DNA of 64,000 nucleotides from Myxococcota bacterium (GTDB taxonomy: Bacteria > Myxococcota > UBA727 > JAHDBA01): contig JAHDBA010000001.1 in NCBI GenBank assembly GCA_020630615.1, forward strand, positions 14,838 to 78,837, given 5' to 3'. Shown one piece after another: positions 56,496 through 64,000 of this stretch (position 1 is its first letter; the number at the start of each line of letters is the position of its first letter). The position numbers and the translations under genes were made by a program. The notes under the pieces are model-generated. The model saw only the letters and a list, made by a program, of their open reading frames with translations. It was not told the DNA's origin and searched no databases.

Positions 56496-57608
56496 CTAAG
56501 CTCTGGCTTCTCGCAATGAGGTATAGGTCATTTGGTGTGCGTCGGCGACAGCTTTATAGGTGAGCGCGCCGCCATATGTGTTGACACCAAGACGGATTGC
56601 TTCATCGGAATCAATTGCGCTATCGAGGCCTTGGTTTGCAATCTTCATCAAGTAAGGAAGGGTCGCATGATTGAGTGCATAGGTTGATGTGCGTGCAACT
56701 GCGCCAGGCATGTTCGCGACACCATAATGCACCACACCATGTTTAATGACCGTAGGTTGATCATGCGTGGTGACTTCACTGGTTTCAACAGAGCCGCCTT
56801 GATCAACAGACACATCAACAATGACTGAGCCTGGCTCCATCGCTTTAACGTGTTGTTCCGAAACCAAGCGAGGTGCACGTGCACCAGTGACCAGTACCGC
56901 AGCGACAACAAGGTCTGCCTTTTGAACATAATCATTAATATGGCTCGGGGTCGAATAAAGTGTGCGTACACGTCCTAGGAAAACATCATCAAGATATGCG
57001 AGTCGGTCGACATTCAGGTCAAGAATCGTGACTTCTGCCCCCATCCCCACAGCGATTTTCGCAGCATTCAGGCCAACCACGCCTCCACCGATCACGACGA
57101 CATGACCTCGGGGTACTCCAGGGACTCCCCCCAAAAGAACGCCTTTACCGCCTTGATGTTTATCAAGGCTCATCGCTCCGACTTGTGTTGCCATCTTGCC
57201 TGCGATCTCACTCATTGGCTTCAGAAGGGGCAGGCGTCCATCAACTTCAATCGTTTCATATGCAACCCCATGAACCTTTTGTTTGACCATTGCTTCAGTC
57301 AGATCTTTATCCGCCGCCAAATGAAGATAGGTGTATAAAATCTGATCTTCTCGCATGAGTTTGTACTCACTTCGTAAAGGCTCCTTGACTTTCACGATGA
57401 GATCACTTCGCTCCCACACTTCGTCGGCACGATCCACGATCTTTGCCCCAGCGGCAGTATACGCGGCATCGCTAATGCCGGCCCCAAGCCCAGCACCTTT
57501 CTCAATCAGTACCTGATGCTCTGTACGTACAAGTTCGGCAACCGATGCAGGAATAAGACCAATACGGTGCTCTTTGGATTTGATTTCTTTGGGACATCCG
57601 ACAATCAT
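56496..57608 (-). CDS. ald: Alanine dehydrogenase
   Basis: 370 residues, full length, NAD-dependent L-alanine to pyruvate and ammonia. Motifs: VGCPKEIKSKEHRIGLIP (substrate Arg and Lys region), KVKEPLRSEY, the YTYLHLAAD His region, MSEIAGKMATQVGA, the NAD-binding VVVIGGGVVGLNAAKIA, and NMPGAVARTST. It is divergent from the lipoprotein gene at 57710, about 100 bases away. Catalytic residues are in place. Confidence 0.95.
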   Translation of the reverse strand: MIVGCPKEIKSKEHRIGLIPASVAELVRTEHQVLIEKGAGLGAGISDAAYTAAGAKIVDRADEVWERSDLIVKVKEPLRSEYKLMREDQILYTYLHLAADKDLTEAMVKQKVHGVAYETIEVDGRLPLLKPMSEIAGKMATQVGAMSLDKHQGGKGVLLGGVPGVPRGHVVVIGGGVVGLNAAKIAVGMGAEVTILDLNVDRLAYLDDVFLGRVRTLYSTPSHINDYVQKADLVVAAVLVTGARAPRLVSEQHVKAMEPGSVIVDVSVDQGGSVETSEVTTHDQPTVIKHGVVHYGVANMPGAVARTSTYALNHATLPYLMKIANQGLDSAIDSDEAIRLGVNTYGGALTYKAVADAHQMTYTSLREARA

Positions 57609-57709
57609 CTTGAAACTCCACTATGAAGACACGCTCACAATATAAGCGCAAAAAGAATCGATTGGCGAACCACGAATGCCAAAAAAAATGTTTGAGGCAT
57701 CAAGCACGA

Positions 57710-59167
57710 ATGAACGGATTGATCGGTGTTATGCTATTGCAAATGCTTATTCTAGGCAGTGCATGCGGACATTCTTCTACATCGAAGCATACAAGCTGGA
57801 ATCGACATTTGGGGAAGGGCGAGGACTCTGGCGTATCGGAGATGGACACTTTGGAAGATGGCGATGCGAGTCTGTTGACACAAAAATCAAACAAAGTGCG
57901 GGACTCCGTTATTGCAGGTTGGCTCCACGAACATCAAGGTGTACCCGGTAGTGCGCTTGTTTGGCAGGCACGACAAGAGCTTGGAATTCGTGCGGGATCT
58001 TTCAGATGGTTTTTAGGCCCTCAAGAAAATATCAAGGTTGTCTTGCGCAAGGAGCCTGAACACATTGTCTTGGTTGAAGGAAAAAGCGAAAATCAACTTT
58101 CTCGACAAAAGGTTTTTGTAGAGATTCGTCTTAGGCAAGCACAGCAAGGAGCTGTCTATGATTTTTACTGGGTACAAAGCGATGGCGCGACGCATGTGAT
58201 ACGCAACATTAAAAATACGGTGCGTCTACCAAGTCAAAGTGCGCATTCGATACAAAGCTGGCAACTTGTACGTACGTTTCTCCCCAAGCAAAAGAAACCC
58301 CCCGTAGTGAAAACGCGTGTTGGAGAGAAGGGTGATGGTTGGGCGAAGCAACCGAATGACGATGAGGGCCTTGGACTACCGAAGATCATTCAATGGAGCG
58401 TGTTGAATGCGCATGAAAATGACTATGGATCTCAGTGCCTAGCAATCTCAAACCAGGTTGATTTCGAAGATTCTGTTGGTTTCACCTTGCCGAAACACAG
58501 AAATTTGGACGCCTTGCATGTTCTTGCGAAGCAACGCATTTTAGAGCTTTCTCAGGAAAACTCGATTCGACATCACCCAGGGATATTTGCGCGAAGAAAA
58601 TCAGAGTCGATGGAGCTTGAAAAGGGTTGGGTTGAGCTCTTGGCGCGAAGTTCCAGTCTCGAAGAGGCTTATCGTTTGTGGTGTTTGTCACCCTTTCACC
58701 GATTCATTCTACGACAGACACCCATGCGCGAATACACTTTAGTTACGGGAAAGCACAGCCCAGAGTTTGGTGTCGCAGAGGACACCTTCAACGTGGTGCT
58801 ATTGGGCCGTCGCGATGCGTCAAAAGTCAGCAGTTCAACTCTTGTAGAGACCCTTGACAACATTGAATCTGAACTTCGACTTTCACAACAAAAACTCGAA
58901 CCGAGAAAAAAGCTTCGTCGATTGCGCCAGCTCGAGCGTGAGTGTCAACGCACGACCCGACAACCGGGTTCGCAAGACCTTTGGGAGAAATGCATTGTTA
59001 AACAAAAGCGTGATAATTTAAATGGGCGTATTCGCTTTGAAATGTCCGCAGAGCAAAACGTGAACTTTGATCTTCAGAAGCTTCTAGGGAGCTCCGGGGC
59101 TATAGCTCTCCGCGCGGAACAAAGTGGTCCGGGTTTATTGGAGATAAGGATCCTTTTCTTCAACTAA
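57710..59167 (+). CDS. Lipoprotein with CAP-like C-terminal segment
   Basis: The open frame starts at 57623 only 14 bases from the divergent ald start, so I favour ATG 57710, which opens a lipoprotein signal (LLQMLILGSAC, Cys near residue 19). The 485-residue product is unassigned for most of its length. Residues near 245-400 carry a weak CAP/SCP-like pattern: ALHVLAKQRILELSQEN, EEAYRLWCLSPFHRFIL (compare the usual W-x-x-SPGHR), then FNVVLLGR. A Cys-poor, charged C-terminal coiled segment follows. Function unknown. Confidence 0.55.
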   Translation: MNGLIGVMLLQMLILGSACGHSSTSKHTSWNRHLGKGEDSGVSEMDTLEDGDASLLTQKSNKVRDSVIAGWLHEHQGVPGSALVWQARQELGIRAGSFRWFLGPQENIKVVLRKEPEHIVLVEGKSENQLSRQKVFVEIRLRQAQQGAVYDFYWVQSDGATHVIRNIKNTVRLPSQSAHSIQSWQLVRTFLPKQKKPPVVKTRVGEKGDGWAKQPNDDEGLGLPKIIQWSVLNAHENDYGSQCLAISNQVDFEDSVGFTLPKHRNLDALHVLAKQRILELSQENSIRHHPGIFARRKSESMELEKGWVELLARSSSLEEAYRLWCLSPFHRFILRQTPMREYTLVTGKHSPEFGVAEDTFNVVLLGRRDASKVSSSTLVETLDNIESELRLSQQKLEPRKKLRRLRQLERECQRTTRQPGSQDLWEKCIVKQKRDNLNGRIRFEMSAEQNVNFDLQKLLGSSGAIALRAEQSGPGLLEIRILFFN

Positions 59168-59202
59168 GATTGGGGTTAGGCTCGGACCATCTGAGGAAAG
59201 CC

Positions 59203-60150
59203 ATGGTGATGAGTACAGCGGCCAAAGTAGAACACATTCGTGAGCAGATCCGCGCCCAAGGCGATCGTTGGAGCCAGCAACAAGCCACGATCATCCGTGC
59301 CTTTCTTGAGTGCGATGGACACGTCGGTGCACAAGACTTGCATGCCAATTTGCTCGCCCAAGGACATAAAATAGGCTTGGCGACGGTCTATCGAATGCTA
59401 CGGAAGCTTGAGACGCTCGGTTTTGCACTTGTTCACTATTTTGACGAGGTCCAGCAACATTTCGAAGCGACAGGTTTTGATGAGGAGCACCACGATCACT
59501 TGATCTGTACGCATAGTGGCGAAATCATAGAGTTCCATCATGAAGAGATTGAGGAACGACAACGAAAAATTGCGATGGATCTCGGGTTCACGCTCGAAGG
59601 CCATGTCATGATGCTTTACGGGTTATCGCCGGAGGCACAAAAATCGAAAGAGATTGATTTTGACAGCCACATGTCGCGAGGCCATGGGCCCCAGAACAAT
59701 CGTGTCGAGCATGCAAGCCCGATCGAGCGTTTCGAAGCGACGAAAACAAAAATTCAAGAACGTGGTGAAAAGCTCTCCAAGACACGCGAAAAGATATTGC
59801 ACTTTATTTGCCATCATCAGCCGCATTGGACTCCGCAATCGTTGATGATTTCAATGCGAAAAGACTCGCTCGAATTTGGGCAAGCTACGTTGTACCGTGC
59901 TCTTTCATGGTTCGAGGAGCACTCCGTTTTGGTGAAACAAAATTTTACAAAAGGGCGGGTCGTTTATGAACTCGCAGAAAGTGCTGGGGAGCATCACGAC
60001 CATTTGATCTGCAAAGAAACAGGGGAAATAATTGAATTTTTCGATGCAGAACTCGAGAAGTTGCAAGACGATGTTGCTCGGTCGTATGGCTATATTTTGC
60101 AGCACCATCGAATGGAACTCTACGGAAAGCGATTCGGCTCCAAGAATTAA
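59203..60150 (+). CDS. Two Fur domains in a single chain
   Basis: GAGGAAAG precedes ATG 59203; upstream TTG 59170 is less likely. The protein has two full Fur/Zur-type units joined by a roughly 40-residue linker. Unit 1 (about residues 5-135): winged helix with IGLATVYRMLRKLETLGF, then the metal region EEHHDHLICTHSGEIIEFH. Unit 2 (about 175-315): FGQATLYRALSWFEEHSV, then GEHHDHLICKETGEIIEFF. Both keep the HHDHLIC and GxIIEF signatures but neither has a CxxC structural-zinc pair. A Fur protein is normally a homodimer of 135-150-residue chains, so this looks like a covalent dimer. The metal and target genes are unknown. Confidence 0.85.
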   Translation: MVMSTAAKVEHIREQIRAQGDRWSQQQATIIRAFLECDGHVGAQDLHANLLAQGHKIGLATVYRMLRKLETLGFALVHYFDEVQQHFEATGFDEEHHDHLICTHSGEIIEFHHEEIEERQRKIAMDLGFTLEGHVMMLYGLSPEAQKSKEIDFDSHMSRGHGPQNNRVEHASPIERFEATKTKIQERGEKLSKTREKILHFICHHQPHWTPQSLMISMRKDSLEFGQATLYRALSWFEEHSVLVKQNFTKGRVVYELAESAGEHHDHLICKETGEIIEFFDAELEKLQDDVARSYGYILQHHRMELYGKRFGSKN

Positions 60151-60164
60151 AAAACTTCTTTGAC

Positions 60165-60626
60165 TCAGTCGAGTGCAATTGTCTGATCCACTTCAGCGTA
60201 ATCAACATCTTGGTGTTCGCTTAAAGTCTTCACCAAAGCCGCTGCATCCTTCGAAGAGCCAAGCTTAACCACGAAGGTTTGATCGTACATAAAGTGAACA
60301 TCGGAAACGTTAAACTTTAAATTGCTTTCAAACCATGTTGATACCGCATCGTTTTCGTTGTTCCCGATCGATTTAAAACGTACAATAATGGCATTGTTGG
60401 ATCTCGCGTTCATTGTTGTATCCTTTTTTTGAAACTTAAGGGGCTCCCGGGATCGATGACTTCGTCTCGATGCGCTCTTCGCGTTGTCCAGAGTCGTATC
60501 TTGAGAACTTTTTAGAGTGGATGGTGCCCCACTTTGAGAACGCGTACAGGAAAGGTTCTGAAAACCCACAAGAATTATCGCGGGAAGCGTTGCGGTGCAT
60601 AAGGCGTGTTTAAGAACGAAAGACAT
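60165..60626 (-). CDS. Stand-alone I9-like propeptide lipoprotein
   Basis: 153 residues from ATG 60626 (ATG 60662 is possible). The N-terminal signal (TLPAIILVGFQNLSC) is lipoprotein-like, followed by a Ser-rich polar stretch. Residues about 75-150 (NAIIVRFKSIGNNENDAV, TFVVKLGSSKDAAALVKTL, YAEVDQTI) read as the inhibitor-I9 or subtilase-prodomain fold. There is no protease domain and no subtilase gene in the window. It could be a free-standing protease inhibitor or chaperone on the envelope. Confidence 0.6.
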   Translation of the reverse strand: MSFVLKHALCTATLPAIILVGFQNLSCTRSQSGAPSTLKSSQDTTLDNAKSASRRSHRSREPLKFQKKDTTMNARSNNAIIVRFKSIGNNENDAVSTWFESNLKFNVSDVHFMYDQTFVVKLGSSKDAAALVKTLSEHQDVDYAEVDQTIALD

Positions 60627-60732
60627 ATACGAAGTATAGGCAAATTCAGGACTAAAGTTCAAACCGAGCTTTGCTTTTCAAGCATGCATGTTTTGAGTTA
60701 GCTTCAACAGGCTTGTTCGAGTTGGAGTTACG

Positions 60733-62118
60733 ATGGGGCAAATACGCAGCGAAACGATTGTTGTTCGACAAGGGAATCACATCTTCTTAGAGGCGCCCAC
60801 CTATTGGTTGACCTTCCCAGATGGGCGTCGAGAGCATTTTGATATGTCACGGGTGTTGATCGGCTCAGGGTCAGGTTGTGATATCCAGCTACGAGATGTT
60901 GGTGTTTCCACTGTACACTGCGAGCTCGAGGTTTCACCACGTGGCATACGACTGCGTGACTTGGGTAGTACGAATGGTACATGGGTTAAGGGCCTCCGTG
61001 TCCAAGACCTTTGGCTACCACAGAGCGCAGAACTGCAAGTCGGAACAACACGAATTGGATACGCCCTTGCCGAAGAACGTACTCAGGAAGTCATGAGTAT
61101 AGAAGAAAACCTTGGTCAAGCAGTCGGGCGAAGTCCAGCGATGCGTTCTATTTTTGCCAAAGTGAAACGAGTGGCACCCAGTGATGTCAGTGTACTTTTA
61201 CGTGGTGAGACGGGCACAGGTAAAGAAGTCATTGCACATGAAATTTACTCATATTCAAAGCGCGACTCCAAACCCTTTGTCGTGATCGATTGCGGTGCGA
61301 TTTCACGGAATCTAATTGAGTCAGAACTTTTTGGTCACGAGAAAGGTGCTTTTACGGGTGCGGAGAAGCAGCGAATAGGAGCCTTTGAACGTGCGCAAGG
61401 TGGCACGATATTTTTAGATGAGATTGGCGAGCTTCCATTGGAGCTTCAGCCCAAATTACTTCGTGTATTGGAAAGCAAAACGATCCAACGCCTTGGTGGG
61501 GCTGGTCAGATACCGGTTGATGTTCGGGTTATTTCCGCAACACATCGTGATTTGAAATCTGAGGTGGCCAAAGGGAACTTCCGTGAAGATCTTTTTTACC
61601 GACTATCGGTTATCGAACTCGAACTTCCCCCTTTGCGGGATCGTGCCGAAGATATTCCAGCCTTGATTGAACACTTTGTGCAGCGCCAAAACGCAACGCT
61701 ACAGATGCTGCCAGACTCATGTGTTGAGGATTTCAAAGCACGACCTTGGCCGGGTAACTGTCGAGAGCTTCGCAATGCTGTTGAGCGAGCGTTAATATTG
61801 GGTGAAGTTGGAATCCGCGACGAAAGCGCCAGCCCTTTAAAAAGTGAGACGCAAGCCAGAGAAAGTACAATCGATGTAAGTCGTGTGGGTGAAATGGCAG
61901 CGTCGTTTATTGCATTGAACAAACCCTATAAGACTCAGAAAAACGAATGGAATGCCCATTTTGAAAGAAAGTATGTGAGTGAGGTGTTGGCGTTCACACA
62001 CGGAAACGTTTCGAAAGCTGCGAAGATTGCGGGCATTGATCGGATGAGCGTGCATAAAATTCTATCGCGGCATGAATTGAGTGTTGAAGATGTTTTGAGA
62101 GAGAAGGGTATGGGGTGA
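60733..62118 (+). CDS. FHA-domain sigma-54-dependent activator
   Basis: 461 residues: an FHA domain (about 40-110: [42 protein letters not shown]), the sigma-54 AAA+ domain (about 128-360: [15 protein letters not shown] Walker [15 protein letters not shown] loop contacting sigma-54, [13 protein letters not shown] Walker [23 protein letters not shown]), and a Fis-type helix-turn-helix at the C terminus ([21 protein letters not shown]). Such activators respond to Ser/Thr-kinase phospho-signals and are abundant in myxobacteria. No kinase is adjacent. The GAFTGA motif is intact, so it should activate transcription. Confidence 0.93.
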   Translation: MGQIRSETIVVRQGNHIFLEAPTYWLTFPDGRREHFDMSRVLIGSGSGCDIQLRDVGVSTVHCELEVSPRGIRLRDLGSTNGTWVKGLRVQDLWLPQSAELQVGTTRIGYALAEERTQEVMSIEENLGQAVGRSPAMRSIFAKVKRVAPSDVSVLLRGETGTGKEVIAHEIYSYSKRDSKPFVVIDCGAISRNLIESELFGHEKGAFTGAEKQRIGAFERAQGGTIFLDEIGELPLELQPKLLRVLESKTIQRLGGAGQIPVDVRVISATHRDLKSEVAKGNFREDLFYRLSVIELELPPLRDRAEDIPALIEHFVQRQNATLQMLPDSCVEDFKARPWPGNCRELRNAVERALILGEVGIRDESASPLKSETQARESTIDVSRVGEMAASFIALNKPYKTQKNEWNAHFERKYVSEVLAFTHGNVSKAAKIAGIDRMSVHKILSRHELSVEDVLREKGMG

Positions 62119-62134
62119 TTTTCCCCTTCTCAAA

Positions 62135-62692
62135 CTAACTCATTCGCGAAGTCAAAATCACAGAATCAAAGTTGATACTTTCATTCAGTGAATCGACGCC
62201 AACTTCTGGGTCTGCATCCAGGTGATTGAGTGAGAGTCGTAGTGAGGTGAGTGGATCAATTTCGAGTGGCGGGTTTTCGTTTTTTGGGGCGAGTGTGACC
62301 ATGAGATTTTCCCAAGCCACGAGTGAACGTGGATTGGACTCATCCCACTCGCGTGAGATTTCCAATGCGGGGAACGTTTGCTCAAGCGCATTGGGTTTGA
62401 TGATTTGAACTTGGCAGGCTATTTTCAAGCGTTTGGCTTGTGCAATGGCTTGCGTCACACATTGGGTAAAGTCCAAGAGCGCTTTGCACGCATCTTCAAG
62501 TAGACGGAACTTCCCGCGTTCCAAAATAAAGATAAAGGCGCGTTCAAGCAGCGCATAGTCGATGACATAGTCCTTCGGATAGGTCTCGCAAAGAATGTTT
62601 AAATTCAAATGCAAGGGTTGCTCAATCTGACGCTCCTCTGTGTATGCACCGATCAAAGCATGGACCTTCAGATCGTGCATTGTGACACGCAT
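62135..62692 (-). CDS. Dihydroneopterin aldolase-like (FolB) protein
   Basis: I chose ATG 62692, which begins the FolB-like start (RVTMHDLKVHALIGAY); ATG 62767 and 62812 would overlap the upstream gene. The first 110 residues match FolB: ALIGAYTEERQIEQPLHLNL, DYALLERAFIFILERGKFRLLEDAC, and a later strand with VQIIKPNALE. The C-terminal 60 or so residues extend beyond a normal 120-residue FolB and are unassigned. It could be folate-pathway aldolase, or a FolB-fold relative. No folK or folP is adjacent. Confidence 0.65.
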   Translation of the reverse strand: MRVTMHDLKVHALIGAYTEERQIEQPLHLNLNILCETYPKDYVIDYALLERAFIFILERGKFRLLEDACKALLDFTQCVTQAIAQAKRLKIACQVQIIKPNALEQTFPALEISREWDESNPRSLVAWENLMVTLAPKNENPPLEIDPLTSLRLSLNHLDADPEVGVDSLNESINFDSVILTSRMS

Positions 62693-62738
62693 CTTATCTT
62701 GTTTGGGTTCCAAGCAGGGTTGAGGGCGTGATTGCGGG

Positions 62739-64000
62739 TTAAGTGTTATGATGCGTTGATCGTCCATAACGACGAAGTCTAGAACGCCCTTCATTCCGTG
62801 CAAGCACCCCACAGGCTAAGAACAACCCGAGCACGAGAAGCCCAGGGGGTGAACTTGTGGCCTGGCACCCACCCTGACTATCGGGCTGAGCAAGGATCCG
62901 GATACGCTCAACATCGTTGTCGTTCACTTCTGTAGGCACCCAATTCTGACCCGCACTTTCATCGACAACTTGAACAAGGGGCGCATCGATAAGATAGCTT
63001 TGCCCGCCTTCAATCGGCAGGCGTTCATCGCTTTCTTCGTATCCCGCTGCACGGATCGAGATGTCCCACTCATTGGCAGGGAGTTCAAGCTCTGCGTAAC
63101 CTGTGGTGTCGGTAACGATCGTGAAATCTACAAAGTTTTGGTTGGCACTCTTAAACTCAATCGAGGCTGAATGAATCCCTGCTCGTGTCTCACGGTCTAC
63201 CACGGTAAAGGCAACAAAGCCAGGGTCCGTGGTATTCCCAAGCTCTTCAAGACCAATATCAAGTCTTGAAGAAGTACCCGCTGAGCCCGTATGAAATATA
63301 AATTGAGTGTCCGAGAGAAAACCATTGGCACTGGTGCTGATATAATACTCACCTTCTTGCAGCGACAGACTGTAGTTCCCTTCGGAGTCGGTCGCAACTT
63401 CAGTGCCGTTCGAAAAAAGGATCCTCGCATTTGGAATGCCGCTGCTCAGGATGTTCCTATTAAAGACGCGACCGTTGAGCACTCGAGAATTCACACCCAC
63501 AACAGGTTCGGAATCGATCACGACATTGGTATCAAAAACGATCGAATCCATTAACGCCATCGTTTCGGAGCCAGGGCAGGCTGTTGTTGCACCACTATGT
63601 TCGCGATGACCTTTGACGGTGGAACGATCCAAGTTGATTCCATAAAATGCAGCCGCATCACGAAGTGTATTTTGTAAGGTCGAGAGCATCGAAGACGTTG
63701 GGCTTGTGGGTTCGGTATAATTGGGAGCTTGGCACGCAGTATCCGCCGGGTCGAAACAACCGATTAAGGCAACACCAAGGTTGTTCGTGTTGTTGCCGCC
63801 CACATGTGAACCCAAGAGTGACTCGGGGCGCCCTTCATAAAGCGTTCCGCTTTGACCGATCAAATAGTGATACCCAACATCACACCACCCACGTCCATCG
63901 ATATGAAACGATTGAATCGCGCGAAGGCGACCAGCTTCATCACCCTGGTAGGTGTTTGGCGTGACGGTGTGGTGGATTGCAATCTTCTTTTTGACAACAT
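62739..64000 (-). CDS. PGRP-type N-acetylmuramoyl-L-alanine amidase, 5' end outside window
   Basis: The frame is open to the right edge, so the start and any signal peptide lie outside the window. The visible N-terminal part is a peptidoglycan-recognition/T7-lysozyme-like amidase: KIAIHHTVTPN (first zinc His), GWCDVGYHYLIG, LYEGRPE, GVALIGCFD and VKGHREHSGATTACPG (second His and the Cys ligand). Two Ig-like or CarboxypepD_reg-type beta domains follow (about 150-330). The C terminus (GGCQATSSPPG, a hydrophobic helix, then Arg-rich residues) looks like a MYXO-CTERM sorting tail. Surface-anchored cell-wall hydrolase is the likely role. Confidence 0.88.
   Translation of the reverse strand, partial: VVKKKIAIHHTVTPNTYQGDEAGRLRAIQSFHIDGRGWCDVGYHYLIGQSGTLYEGRPESLLGSHVGGNNTNNLGVALIGCFDPADTACQAPNYTEPTSPTSSMLSTLQNTLRDAAAFYGINLDRSTVKGHREHSGATTACPGSETMALMDSIVFDTNVVIDSEPVVGVNSRVLNGRVFNRNILSSGIPNARILFSNGTEVATDSEGNYSLSLQEGEYYISTSANGFLSDTQFIFHTGSAGTSSRLDIGLEELGNTTDPGFVAFTVVDRETRAGIHSASIEFKSANQNFVDFTIVTDTTGYAELELPANEWDISIRAAGYEESDERLPIEGGQSYLIDAPLVQVVDESAGQNWVPTEVNDNDVERIRILAQPDSQGGCQATSSPPGLLVLGLFLACGVLARNEGRSRLRRYGRSTHHNT

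Overview
The window reads as a chromosomal segment of a low- to moderate-GC relative of the Myxococcota/Bradymonadota (former Deltaproteobacteria). The evidence is: secreted Cys-rich proteins with thrombospondin-type-3-like Asp-rich segments and a MYXO-CTERM-like tail (Gly-Cys, hydrophobic stretch, Arg cluster); an FHA-domain sigma-54 activator; many lipoproteins; a two-domain PilZ protein; and ordinary proteobacterial housekeeping genes (lipB, gatB, dapD/dapE, glnA, gyrA, hemJ, ald, rpmG). The assignment is inference; no rRNA gene is present.

Positions 1-12,600 are a defence-like accessory region. A type I restriction-modification locus (hsdS at 887, hsdR at 4848; hsdM would lie left of the window) is preceded by a KilA-N gene with an apparent single-base frameshift. 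It is interrupted by a small membrane protein translationally coupled to hsdS, an HNH nuclease, a decayed hicB 3' end, a Fic-like C-terminal fragment and an intact HicAB toxin-antitoxin pair. Downstream come a RelE-like toxin with a ribbon-helix-helix antitoxin, a DUF2779 nuclease, an unknown small membrane protein and a DUF2130 protein.

Positions 12,687-15,447 carry two tandem paralogues of a protein that appears undescribed in this form: a helical N-terminal region, one EF-hand loop and a C-terminal Bacillus Tgl-type transglutaminase domain with Cys, Glu and His at identical residue numbers in both copies (316, 389, 407). Right after them is a candidate structured RNA (15,514-15,711) with three hairpins, a strong Shine-Dalgarno before a three-codon ORF, and an intrinsic terminator.

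Positions 15,792-22,270 are core genes (lipB, a TPR protein, a VTT-domain membrane protein, a cysteine desulfurase, gatB). Positions 22,415-37,382 are a surface-protein region: an 851-residue lipoprotein with one CxxCH motif, divergent from a roughly 3,030-residue Cys-rich lipoprotein that carries both an N-terminal lipobox and a C-terminal MYXO-CTERM-like tail, then an RNA methyltransferase and a smaller Cys-rich lipoprotein. Positions 37,513-45,792 mix envelope proteins, a dapD-dapE operon, PilZ and a secreted lipase.

From 45,826 to the end are rpmG, a BRCT-domain protein, hemJ, glnA, a PpiC-type lipoprotein isomerase, gyrA, an NFACT protein overlapping a sugar-kinase-like gene, ald, a protein made of two complete Fur domains in one chain, a stand-alone I9-like lipoprotein, an FHA/sigma-54 regulator, a FolB-like protein and a PGRP amidase that runs off the right edge. 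No tRNA, rRNA, CRISPR array or insertion sequence was recognised.
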